A DNA stretch of 14,199 nt from CAZFLD01 sp964519835 (GCA_964519835.1 CAZFLD010000093.1:1-14199), one strand, 5' to 3'; positions 6,608-13,438 are shown, numbered from the stretch's first letter. The notes: generated by a model from the sequence alone, not told the origin. Numbers and translations are program-made.

Positions 6608-7836
6608 GCAGCTACTACGAAAAATCGCGAAGGCTCCACGCCGAGCTCGGCGGGAAGATCGACTACGCCTCAAAGCGGCCCGTGCGTTCCCCCGAGGATC
6701 TCGCCCTCCTCTACACGCCCGGGGTCCTAGATCCCTGCGCGCGTATATCGATGGAACCTGATCAGGCCTACGAGCTCTCGGGGAAGGGAAATCTGGTCGC
6801 GATTGTTACCGACGGTAGCGCGGTGTTGGAGTTGGGTAACGTCGGCCCCCAGGCGGCGCTGCCGGTGATGGAGGGGACGGCGCTGCTCTGTAAGGAGTTG
6901 GGAGGGGTCGATGCCGTCCCAATCTGTCTCGACACCCACGATCCGGATGCGATTATCCAGGTCGTCTCGGCGATTGCTCCCACTTTCGGCGCGATCAACC
7001 TGGAACACATCGCGCCGCCTCACTGTTTTGGTATCGAACGAACCCTCAAACTCACGCTGGACATCCCCGTCTTCCACTCCGATCAACACGGCACCGCCAT
7101 CGTCACCCTCGCCGGCCTGATGAACGCCCTCGCCGCCGTATCCAAACGGCATACCGCCGTTCGTGTTGTCATAAACGGCGCAGGGAGCGCGGGACTTGCC
7201 ATCGCCCGGATGCTCCATGGTTGGGGCGTAGAGGATGTTCTTGTGTGTGACAGGCGGGGTGTCTTGATTCCGGGAGACCCGGCTCTCGACGCCGAAAAAC
7301 AGGCAGTGGCGGAGATAACCAACACCGCCGGGGAGTTTGGTTCCGTTCACGATGCCCTCCAGGATGCAGATGTCCTCATCGATGTGTCGGCGGGGGATGT
7401 TCTTACGACGGAGGACGTGCATAGCATGGCGCACGATCCGATTGTTTTTGCCCTCGCCGGTCCGGCGCCGGAGATCGACGCAAAGGCGGCCCGCGACGCC
7501 GGCGCGAAGATCGTGGCCACCGGTCTTCCCGACTACCGGAATCAAATCAGCAACGTGTTGGCGTTTCCGGGCCTGTTCCGGGGTGTTCTCGACGTGCGTG
7601 CCTCGGCAATCACCGGCGGCATGGCGCTTGCCGCGGCCGGCGCCATCGCAGCGCGAGTGTATGATGATGAGCTCGAGCGGGGGATTGTCGTTCCATCAGC
7701 GTTGGACCGGCGGGTTGCCCGTGCGGTAGCAAAAGCCGTGGCGAAAGAGGCCGTGCGGGAGCAGGTGGCCCGCCACGCCCTCGGCGACGCCGACATCCAA
7801 GCCCGCATCGACCGCCGCCTTCCACCGCGGGACTGA
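6604..7836 (+). CDS. malic-enzyme family protein with substituted active site
   Basis: The 410-residue protein has the short bacterial malic-enzyme architecture: an N-terminal catalytic domain (YTPGV, Y37; VTDGSAVLELGNVG) and a Rossmann domain with NGAGSAG (191-197). True members oxidatively decarboxylate malate to pyruvate. Compared with the family pattern, the Lys of VMEGKA is T92, the acidic pair of LEDI reads E134-H135, the first Asp of FHDDQHGT is S159 (D160 kept), and the Asn of FALANPTPE is G286. Malate oxidation is therefore doubtful; another substrate or a non-enzymatic role is possible. No C-terminal phosphotransacetylase domain follows. The GTG start at 6604 overlaps the purQ stop (GTGA) and has GGAGG (6592-6596) 7 nt upstream. 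Family certain, activity not. Confidence 0.8.
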   Translation: MSSYYEKSRRLHAELGGKIDYASKRPVRSPEDLALLYTPGVLDPCARISMEPDQAYELSGKGNLVAIVTDGSAVLELGNVGPQAALPVMEGTALLCKELGGVDAVPICLDTHDPDAIIQVVSAIAPTFGAINLEHIAPPHCFGIERTLKLTLDIPVFHSDQHGTAIVTLAGLMNALAAVSKRHTAVRVVINGAGSAGLAIARMLHGWGVEDVLVCDRRGVLIPGDPALDAEKQAVAEITNTAGEFGSVHDALQDADVLIDVSAGDVLTTEDVHSMAHDPIVFALAGPAPEIDAKAARDAGAKIVATGLPDYRNQISNVLAFPGLFRGVLDVRASAITGGMALAAAGAIAARVYDDELERGIVVPSALDRRVARAVAKAVAKEAVREQVARHALGDADIQARIDRRLPPRD

Positions 7837-7881
7837 CGCAACCGGGCAACGGCGCCGGGCCGCCACCACTTCGTGGCCAAC

Positions 7882-7894
7882 CGTGACGGTCACG
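7882..7894. other. 13-bp perfect palindrome between convergent genes
   Basis: CGTGAC-G-GTCACG lies in the 99-bp gap (7837-7935) between the malic-enzyme-like gene and crtZ, which end facing each other. A small hairpin, CCAC-TTC-GTGG (7866-7876), sits beside it. Neither has a T run. They may form a weak bidirectional transcription end or a protein-binding site. I see nothing else in the gap. Confidence 0.25.
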
Positions 7895-7935
7895 TCGGGC
7901 AACGCCTGCCGCCGGACTCCGCCGCCCGCCGGGCG

Positions 7936-8400
7936 CTATTTGCCGCCTTTGACGTCGTAGCGCTTTGGCGCCCAAAGAAAGCTAAAAGACGTCGCGTTTT
8001 GCTTTGTTATCGTCGAATGATGAATCCGGTGCGCGTTGACAATTCGCGCGAAGTAGGGGCTTTTGGGCTTGAATTTCAGCCGCTTGACGCGCTTGTGAAA
8101 CATAATGTCGTGAAACATGACGTAGCCCACGCCGTACAGAGCCACGCCGAATCCGGCCGAGGCCATCGGCCACCAGCGATTTTGAAGACCGAAAAAAATG
8201 AGTAGGAACGACACCGATGCAAAAAAGATCGCAAAGAAATCGTTCTTCATGAGCTTGTGGCCCGTCGGTTTGTGGTGATCTTGATGGAGCACCCACAGAA
8301 AGCCATGCATCACGTATTTGTGCATCGCCCAGGCGACCACCTCCCAAAGCGCGGCCACCGCGAGCGCTATCGCGATGTTGAAGAGTATGTACCAAACCAT
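7936..8400 (-). CDS. crtZ: beta-carotene hydroxylase, CrtZ type
   Basis: This non-haem di-iron membrane hydroxylase adds 3-OH groups to beta-ionone rings, giving zeaxanthin-type xanthophylls. The 154 residues contain all four His clusters: HKYVMH (27-32), HQDHH (39-43), HDIMFH (97-102) and HRIHH (124-128). Hydrophobic membrane segments cover about 2-24, 55-71 and 78-96. The start is the ATG at 8400 (MVWYILFNIA). A longer in-frame reading upstream has an Arg-rich, non-membrane sequence unlike the family. No Shine-Dalgarno is present; a promoter-like pair sits right upstream. It lies 115 bp downstream of the carotenoid desaturase on the same strand. The fatty-acid hydroxylase superfamily is broad, but the His spacing and the crtI neighbour make CrtZ the best call. 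Confidence 0.87.
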   Translation of the reverse strand: MVWYILFNIAIALAVAALWEVVAWAMHKYVMHGFLWVLHQDHHKPTGHKLMKNDFFAIFFASVSFLLIFFGLQNRWWPMASAGFGVALYGVGYVMFHDIMFHKRVKRLKFKPKSPYFARIVNAHRIHHSTITKQNATSFSFLWAPKRYDVKGGK

Positions 8401-8406
8401 ACGGTA

Positions 8407-8436
8407 AAAATAGCAAGGCAATCGCGTCCGAGTCCA
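8407..8436 (-). promoter_or_regulatory. candidate leaderless promoter of crtZ
   Basis: On the minus strand TGGACT (8436-8431), an 18-bp spacer and TATTTT (8412-8407), each with 4 of 6 consensus matches, would start transcription at about 8400, exactly the crtZ ATG. It lies in the crtI-crtZ gap (8401-8515), so crtZ may be expressed independently of crtI. I see no strong terminator between the two genes. Confidence 0.35.
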
Positions 8437-8515
8437 TTTGATTTTTCCCCGCTGCCACGCGCCGGCGCCACGGCCCGTCAATCCGCGCCCGTCGCCGCGC
8501 CTCCGGGTGCCGCCG

Positions 8516-10126
8516 TCAACCCGCGCCGTGGCGGCGGACCAGGTCCGCAGCGATCTTCCCCGAAAGCAGCACCAGGGGCATGCCGCCGCCGGGATGGGCG
8601 CTTCCGCCGCAAAAGTACAGCCCACGGTAGCGGTGGCTGCGGTTCGGATGCCGGGAAAACGCCGCGGTCCTGCTGTTCGACGAGATTCCGTAGAGGCTGC
8701 CCCGGTGGCTGTCGGTCTTGGCCTGGATGTCCGCCGGTGTCATAGTGCCCTCTTCCTCGATCGCACTCTCGATGTCCGCCTCGAGAATGTAGGAAAGACG
8801 ATCAATAATGGCCCGTCGCACACGATCGACCTCGCCATCCCAGTCCTGCCCATCGTCGAAGGGTGCGTTGACCAGCACAAACCAGTTCTCGCAGCCGGCC
8901 GGCGCGTCGCCCAAATTGTGCCCCAAATTGTGCCCCAAATTGTGCCCCAAATTGTGCCCAGAGCTTTGCCCAGAGCTTTGCCCAGAGCTTTGCTTGGAGG
9001 TGATGTTCACGTACACGGTGGGTTCGGTCGGGCACCTCGCTTCTTGAAAGATCTCCCGGAACTCTTTTTTGTAGTCGCTTGAGAAAAAGATGTTGTGGAG
9101 TCCGAGCTCGGGAAACTCGCGGCCAATTCCCCAGTAGAAGACCAGCCCGGAGCTTGACGGCTCGAGGTTGTGGTAGCGCTTGATGGGCGGCGATGAATCG
9201 TCGTCCAATAGACGATGGTAGGTCGGGGTAACGTCGGCGTTCGAGATAACAATCGGATACTCGTAGGTGTGGTCGCCGATCCGAATGCCCTCAACGACCC
9301 TGCCGCCGCCGAACCGTGATCTCCATACGATCTGATCCACAACGGTGTCGTAATGGAACACCGCTCCCGCCTTTTTGGCGAGTCTTTCCAGGGCCCGCGG
9401 CACGGCATAGATCCCGTCGCCCACCGCGTAGGCGCCCAAGCCGTATTCCACAAAAGGAATGATGTTGAGCGTTGCCGGTGTTTGGTACGGATCCGATCCG
9501 TTGTAGGTGGCATAGCGATCAAAGAACTGCCGCGCCTTCTCGGTACGGAAGAATCGCTCCACACTTTGGTTCATGGTCTTGAACGCATCGATCTTCCCTG
9601 TGCGCAGAAGAGACGAAAGAAAAGTCTTTGAGAAATAGGTCGAGCTCTCGTGAAGGCTGTGCCACAAAAACAGCTTGTTGGTGATCTCATAGATCTCACG
9701 ACTGTAGTCGAGGAAGTCTATGATGTTCTGCCGCGGCTCGCCGAGCTTCTCCTCGAACTCCGCAGCCAAGGCATCCTTGTCGCCGTAGGAGATTAGGCGT
9801 GTGCCGTCGTTCCAAAAATAGTGACAGATGGCATCGAGGCGCTCGAGGACGAGGTAGTCGTCGAGATCCTCCCCCAGCTCGGAGAAGAGCTGATCAAAGA
9901 CGTCGCGAAAGGTAAAGAGCGACGGTCCCGTATCGAACCGATAGGAGCCGAACGCCTCGCTAAACGCTTTCCCGCCGGGACCACTTTGTTTCTCGTAGAC
10001 GTGGACGTCGTAGCCGGCACCAGCCAGGCGGGCGGCGGCGGACAGGCCGCCCAATCCCGCGCCGACAATCGCCACACGAAGGTCCTTGGTGGCCGTTGCG
10101 CGGCTCTCGACCATCGACTCAGACAT
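8516..10126 (-). CDS. crtI: phytoene desaturase family FAD-dependent carotenoid desaturase (CrtI/CrtD type)
   Basis: The 536-residue flavoprotein introduces double bonds into a C40 (or C30) carotene chain. The N-terminal FAD fold is VAIVGAGLGGLSAAARL (18-34) with the acidic strand end at E45 and GPGGKA (49-54). The C-terminal flavin motif is GLYFCGGSAHPGGGMP (from about 502). GGSAHPGGGMPLVLLSGK is closer, from memory, to CrtD/CrtP-like and Bacteroidetes-type enzymes than to the GAGTHPGAG form of proteobacterial CrtI, so the step (phytoene versus 3,4-desaturation) is open. A low-complexity run of four-residue repeats occupies about 378-406. The ATG at 10126 has AAGGAG (complement of 10133-10138) 6 nt upstream. 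It follows the GH3 gene by 77 nt and precedes crtZ. Confidence 0.87.
   Translation of the reverse strand: MSESMVESRATATKDLRVAIVGAGLGGLSAAARLAGAGYDVHVYEKQSGPGGKAFSEAFGSYRFDTGPSLFTFRDVFDQLFSELGEDLDDYLVLERLDAICHYFWNDGTRLISYGDKDALAAEFEEKLGEPRQNIIDFLDYSREIYEITNKLFLWHSLHESSTYFSKTFLSSLLRTGKIDAFKTMNQSVERFFRTEKARQFFDRYATYNGSDPYQTPATLNIIPFVEYGLGAYAVGDGIYAVPRALERLAKKAGAVFHYDTVVDQIVWRSRFGGGRVVEGIRIGDHTYEYPIVISNADVTPTYHRLLDDDSSPPIKRYHNLEPSSSGLVFYWGIGREFPELGLHNIFFSSDYKKEFREIFQEARCPTEPTVYVNITSKQSSGQSSGQSSGHNLGHNLGHNLGHNLGDAPAGCENWFVLVNAPFDDGQDWDGEVDRVRRAIIDRLSYILEADIESAIEEEGTMTPADIQAKTDSHRGSLYGISSNSRTAAFSRHPNRSHRYRGLYFCGGSAHPGGGMPLVLLSGKIAADLVRRHGAG
8910..8993. repeat. in-frame array of seven 12-bp tandem repeats within crtI
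   Basis: Four identical units CCCAAATTGTGC (8910-8957) are followed directly by three units CCAGAGCTTTGC (8958-8993). On the coding strand they give repeated NLGH and QSSG tetrapeptides, so gain or loss of units keeps the frame. The array lies between NITSK and DAPAGCENWF, a position where relatives have a short loop. The identical copies indicate recent slippage-type expansion of two different seed units. Confidence 0.95.
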
Positions 10127-10190
10127 GACCGGCTCCTTGGTTGCGCGGTTTTGTTTTTTGTTCCGCCCGCTGAGTTTCCTGCGCCGTCCA

Positions 10191-10200
10191 ACTCGCGAGT
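10191..10200. other. 10-bp perfect palindrome between GH3 gene and crtI
   Basis: ACTCGCGAGT is a perfect 10-bp palindrome starting 3 nt beyond the GH3 stop codon, in the 77-bp gap before crtI. It could be an operator or an RNA processing hairpin; no T run follows. The gap also holds an A-rich stretch (coding strand) and the crtI Shine-Dalgarno. Confidence 0.25.
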
Positions 10201-10203
10201 CTC

Positions 10204-11496
10204 CTACTCACCCAGGCCCCCGTTTCGCGCCGCTTCGTACACCGCAGTTGTGATGCTCCAGTGCTCCTCGCTCCCGATAATCGCCGACGCGGCTTCGGCG
10301 CTTGGTTTTGTCATCAAAGGGTCGGAAAAGAGCCCCAGTCGGAGCTTATTATAGACGATCCGTTCCACACGATCGCGCAGGGCTCCGATGGCCAGGTCCC
10401 CCGTTTCCACCGCCGCCTCCAGATAGTCTATCAGCGCTTCCGGGGAAGCGGGTGTCAGCAGCATGTCGGCCCCTGCAGCAAGTGCCCGGAGCGCGGCCTC
10501 CCGTTCGGTAAGGCTCCCCGCGACACCTCCCATGCCCAGGGCGTCGGTGACCACAAGGCCGTCGAAGTCGAGCTCATCCCGGAGCAAATCGGCGAGTATC
10601 GGGGCCGACACCGTTGCGGGGGCGCCGCTTGCATCGAGAGCGGGTACCGAAACGTGACCCGTCATGACACCGAACGCTCCCTCCTCGAAGGTGGCAACAA
10701 AGGGCGTGATGTCCCGCGTCATGACAACGTCGAGATCGTCCTCCACCACGGGTAGATCGTGGTGGGTATCGTCCGCCGCGCCGCCGAGTCCGGGAAAGTG
10801 CTTCACAATGGCGCCAACGCCCTCGGCCTGTGTTCCCCGAACTACCTGCGCCGCAAACGCGCCGGTCCGCTCCGGTCCCGACGCGAAAAAGCGGGTCTCG
10901 TGGAGACTCGGACTATATACGTCGGCCACCGGCCCGAAACTCAGGGCAAACCCCAGTGCACGAAGCTCTCGCCCGATGAGCCGACCCACCTCATATGCCA
11001 GGTCGAGGCTTCCGGCCCGTCCGACCGCCGCCGCCGAGGGAATGGTCGTGGCGCCGAAGTTCTCAGAGTCATCCAGCCTGTTTACCAACCCGCCCTCTTG
11101 ATCCACCGCCATCATCAGCGGGACCCGCGACGTCGTCTGAAGCTCAGTCACAAACGATGTGACCTGCTCTACCGTGTCGAAGTTGACGCCGTAGAGAATC
11201 ACGCCGCCCGGTCGAACCGCGAGCATCGTCTCCTCAAATGACGGGCTTAGTCGCCGAACCGGTTTCGCCTGCTCGGAGTGCCTCGCAAGAATAAGCGTTT
11301 GACCAAGCAGCGAACGCACGTCCATAGACCGCACAATATCTGCGGCCGCCAGCCGGTGTGCACGATCGGCGATTGGGGAATCGGCCCATGCACCGCCAGG
11401 CAAGGCAACGACAAAAAACCAAGCAACACTCAGACATAGCAGTTTTGCCAATCCGGTGGTATTATGATCAGTATTCACGGGACATCTACCAGACAT
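10204..11496 (-). CDS. nagZ: secreted glycoside hydrolase family 3, beta-N-acetylhexosaminidase (NagZ-like)
   Basis: The protein likely cleaves terminal beta-N-acetylglucosamine from peptidoglycan fragments. Its 430 residues carry the GH3 NagZ marks: DQEGG (132-136), KHFPGLG (232-238) followed by the D243-T-H245 catalytic dyad, and VVTDALGM (315-322) with D318 as the expected nucleophile. A signal peptide is visible (about 16-38: hydrophobic stretch ending GGAWA, cleavage before DSP), so it acts outside the cytoplasm, unlike enterobacterial NagZ. The ATG at 11496 gives an unusually long, mostly uncharged leader before the hydrophobic core; the in-frame GTG (residue 7) or TTG (residue 16) would give a more typical signal peptide. 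None has a clear Shine-Dalgarno. Probably cotranscribed with crtI. Confidence 0.85.
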   Translation of the reverse strand: MSGRCPVNTDHNTTGLAKLLCLSVAWFFVVALPGGAWADSPIADRAHRLAAADIVRSMDVRSLLGQTLILARHSEQAKPVRRLSPSFEETMLAVRPGGVILYGVNFDTVEQVTSFVTELQTTSRVPLMMAVDQEGGLVNRLDDSENFGATTIPSAAAVGRAGSLDLAYEVGRLIGRELRALGFALSFGPVADVYSPSLHETRFFASGPERTGAFAAQVVRGTQAEGVGAIVKHFPGLGGAADDTHHDLPVVEDDLDVVMTRDITPFVATFEEGAFGVMTGHVSVPALDASGAPATVSAPILADLLRDELDFDGLVVTDALGMGGVAGSLTEREAALRALAAGADMLLTPASPEALIDYLEAAVETGDLAIGALRDRVERIVYNKLRLGLFSDPLMTKPSAEAASAIIGSEEHWSITTAVYEAARNGGLGE

Positions 11497-11691
11497 TCTT
11501 GGTGCCGATCGTAGCGATTCGTGAATGTCATTGTCTACTATCCTATAACCTTATGGTCCGCTTTCCGTTGGTCCAAATTAACCCTCCGATAAACCCCTGT
11601 GTTACATAGCTTTAAAGATACGCTTTTTCGACGCGTTTCTGGCACGCAAGTTGCAACCGTAGGGTAGAAAACAGGGGAGTCGAGGAACAAC
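11497..11691. other. divergent intergenic region
   Basis: This 195-bp A+T-richer gap separates the GH3 gene (minus) and the kinase-like gene (plus). Besides the sigma-54 promoter it holds a direct repeat TGGTCC (11554-11559 and 11569-11574, 15 bp apart). An imperfect dyad, CTGTGTTACATAG, is centred at 11603, about 62 bp before the predicted sigma-54 start. Either could bind an activator. I found no convincing promoter for the GH3 gene. Confidence 0.4.
11640..11655 (+). promoter_or_regulatory. sigma-54 (RpoN) -24/-12 promoter
   Basis: TGGCACGCAAGTTGCA matches the RpoN consensus TGGCACG-N4-TTGCA at every defined base. The invariant GG (11641-11642) and GC (11653-11654) are spaced correctly. 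The orientation is towards the gene at 11692. Transcription would begin near 11665, leaving a leader of about 26 nt that contains the Shine-Dalgarno GAGGA (11682-11686). An enhancer-binding activator is therefore expected to control this gene; its site is not established. Confidence 0.8.
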
Positions 11692-12333
11692 GTGGCCGTT
11701 TTCACAAAGACAATTGCTCCATCGCGCACGCTTTTAGGCCGCCGACGTGTGAGCGATGCGGAACTCCGCACGGAGCTTGTCCGAAAGGCCCTTCATACCC
11801 TTATCGCCCTTGTTCCGACCTTGGCCGCGCTTGTCGGCCGTGACGTTACCGTGGCCGTTCTTGGCATGGGTACGTTGTTCTACGCGTTTTCCGAGCAGCT
11901 TCGTATCTCCGGTCGACGTGTGTTTATCGTTACGCGCCTTACCCTCATGGCGGCACGCGAACGTGACCACGGCCACTTTGTCCTCGGCCCGATTACGCTT
12001 GGTATCGGCGCCATGCTCAGCATGATGCTGTATCCCGCACCGGCCGCTGCCATCGCTATCTACGCCCTGGCATTCGGCGACGGCCTCTCGAGCCTTTCGG
12101 GCAAGATGTTCGGTCGCATTCGGATTCCCCTCACGGGCGGCAAGACCCTCGAAGGCAGCGCAACCTGCTTTGCCGCAGTCCTGTTGTCCTCCTACCTGGT
12201 GCTCGGGCGCCTCGACTACGCCCTGGCCGTTGCCACGGCCGCCACCGTGCTCGAGGCTATGCCCACCCAAGACGTGGACAACATCGTGCTCCCCCTCGGG
12301 GTCGGACTGGTCGCCCGCTTTTTTGTAGCATAG
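11692..12333 (+). CDS. CTP-dependent polyprenol/phytol kinase-like membrane protein (SEC59/DGK1/VTE5 family)
   Basis: The 213-residue integral membrane protein belongs to the family of CTP-using lipid kinases (dolichol, phytol, diacylglycerol kinases), which is related to CDP-diglyceride synthases. Motifs in order: RK-x2-H (31-35), E68-x2-R71, LGPITL (98-103), ALAFGDGLSSLSGK (125-138), GGKTLEGS (149-156), E188 and DN-x3-P (196-201). Hydrophobic segments separate them (about 35-66, 98-128, 158-185, 198-213). The substrate cannot be read from the sequence; a prenyl alcohol or diacylglycerol is most likely. The GTG start has GAGGA 5 nt upstream and a sigma-54 promoter. It ends convergently with the membrane protein at 12529. 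Confidence 0.72.
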   Translation: MAVFTKTIAPSRTLLGRRRVSDAELRTELVRKALHTLIALVPTLAALVGRDVTVAVLGMGTLFYAFSEQLRISGRRVFIVTRLTLMAARERDHGHFVLGPITLGIGAMLSMMLYPAPAAAIAIYALAFGDGLSSLSGKMFGRIRIPLTGGKTLEGSATCFAAVLLSSYLVLGRLDYALAVATAATVLEAMPTQDVDNIVLPLGVGLVARFFVA

Positions 12334-12425
12334 CTCGCATGTACCAACCCCGCGTTCTCCGTGCCTGAACACGCTGCCGTGCTCACGCCCGTCGTCGCGC
12401 TTTCGGGTGCCGTTGTACGATAAAC

Positions 12426-12452
12426 GCGACGGTAGGCAACGTGCCGCGTCGC
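12426..12452. terminator. hairpin between convergent genes
   Basis: GCGACG (12426-12431) pairs with CGTCGC (12447-12452), and inside it GGCA (12435-12438) pairs with TGCC (12442-12445). This gives a 10-bp bulged hairpin in the 195-bp convergent gap 12334-12528. A second, larger imperfect pairing (GGTTTCCCG near 12456 with CGGGAACC near 12485) lies beside it. T runs are absent apart from a short TTTA on the minus side. The gap has no gene I can support. Confidence 0.3.
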
Positions 12453-12528
12453 CCCGGTTTCCCGACACCACCACGCGCTTCCGGGGTGCTTCGGCGGGAA
12501 CCGTCCTTTGCGACGACCGAAGGGCGCA

Positions 12529-13356
12529 CTACGTCCACAGGTACATGTGATGGTATCGGTTCCCGATGAGAAAGGTACCCACGACAAGCATGATACTGCC
12601 TGAGATTACCGCTGTCGGCGACGTCCCCACAAACACCAACTCTCTGCCCGCAATCACCACCGCAAGGCAGATCGTCGGCACCAAAAGATCCGTCGACCGG
12701 AAGATTACTCCGTACAAATAGTTCGCGATTGTTAAGGCGTACACGACTGTAATCACGGTCGTATAGCCAACGTTCCCGTCTACCCCGTAGACGAGGTTGG
12801 AGGCAGGCTGCGCCGTATCAACGGGAAGCACCGCCGCCAAGCCGGCGGCCAGACCAATACTAGCCAGCAGCACTATCCCGTGTTTCTGATACTCGACCCC
12901 TGCCGCATACAGACTCGAAAAAAAGAGCAAAAACATGCCCAAGAGCCGCCCGAAGTGCACGACGCGGCTTAAAAGCACCAGCGTCGCCTGAGATTGCTGT
13001 GCCGCGTGAGCGGCCACTACGCCGAGCTTGCCTAAGTCGATTGCCACCGCCAACGCAAACACCGAGAAAAAGAACACCTCGGTCGCAGAGCTTCGGCGAA
13101 AGTATCGCCGGAGCCCGTGGGCGCTTACTACCGCGTATGCCCCGATAAAAGCCATTGCGCCGATGAGCATTGGCGCCGTCGGCATGGGGCTTTGCCAGCG
13201 GAAGAAGAGCCACCGCCCCGAGTCAGCACGGCGCTCTTCCAACTCGCGTAATCCATCCTCGACAGTTCCGGCGGTAAGCGCCAGAACGGCGACAACCCAT
13301 CCGAGAACAACGATGGTACCCACGAGCAGGAGAGCGTTTCGTCCACCAAGAGTCAT
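12529..13356 (-). CDS. multi-pass membrane protein of unknown function
   Basis: I do not recognise the family. The 275 residues contain seven or eight hydrophobic segments, at about 7-28, 63-79, 92-117, 130-152, 160-178, 196-217, 224-240 and 248-265. The loop after the first segment is charged (VEDGLRELEERRADSGRW, 32-49) and probably extracytoplasmic. No catalytic motif, ATP site or linked soluble domain is visible; the tail NRYHHMYLWT is short. The start is placed at the ATG at 13356. The frame could extend to a TTG at 13377, but that lies upstream of the likely transcription start. It is divergent from the DUF2259-like gene, with an 87-bp shared control region. Confidence 0.7.
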   Translation of the reverse strand: MTLGGRNALLLVGTIVVLGWVVAVLALTAGTVEDGLRELEERRADSGRWLFFRWQSPMPTAPMLIGAMAFIGAYAVVSAHGLRRYFRRSSATEVFFFSVFALAVAIDLGKLGVVAAHAAQQSQATLVLLSRVVHFGRLLGMFLLFFSSLYAAGVEYQKHGIVLLASIGLAAGLAAVLPVDTAQPASNLVYGVDGNVGYTTVITVVYALTIANYLYGVIFRSTDLLVPTICLAVVIAGRELVFVGTSPTAVISGSIMLVVGTFLIGNRYHHMYLWT

Positions 13357-13364
13357 TGCGCGGG

Positions 13365-13373
13365 AGTATAGCA
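13365..13373 (-). promoter_or_regulatory. extended -10 promoter of the membrane protein gene
   Basis: On the minus strand TGCTATACT (13373-13365) is an extended -10 element (TG-n-TATACT, 5 of 6). The start would fall near 13358, leaving about 2 nt before the ATG at 13356. There is no Shine-Dalgarno and no good -35 box. Confidence 0.45.
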
Positions 13374-13397
13374 CCAAACGAGGCGGACCAAAATTGC

Positions 13398-13438
13398 TTG
13401 AGTGAGAACAAAATCGTTCGATAATTGATAAAGGGAGG
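13398..13438 (+). promoter_or_regulatory. promoter and ribosome site of the DUF2259-like gene
   Basis: TTGAGT (13398-13403), a 16-bp spacer and GATAAT (13420-13425) resemble a sigma-70 promoter, with a start near 13432. A strong Shine-Dalgarno, AGGGAGG (about 13432-13438), stands 5 nt before the ATG. The leader is therefore very short but begins with the SD itself. Confidence 0.4.

Noticed and set aside
8910..8993. Repeat array as a CRISPR
   Set aside because: The 12-bp units are contiguous without spacers and lie in frame inside a coding sequence.
8438..9082. Plus-strand frame with PQIV and PRAL tetrapeptide repeats
   Set aside because: The repeats are only the antisense reading of the 12-bp array in crtI; the crtI frame is supported by FAD motifs on both sides.
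11734..12474. 246-codon minus-strand frame opposite the kinase-like gene
   Set aside because: The + strand frame carries the family motifs, an SD and a promoter; the antisense translation is Gly/His/Arg-rich without structure.
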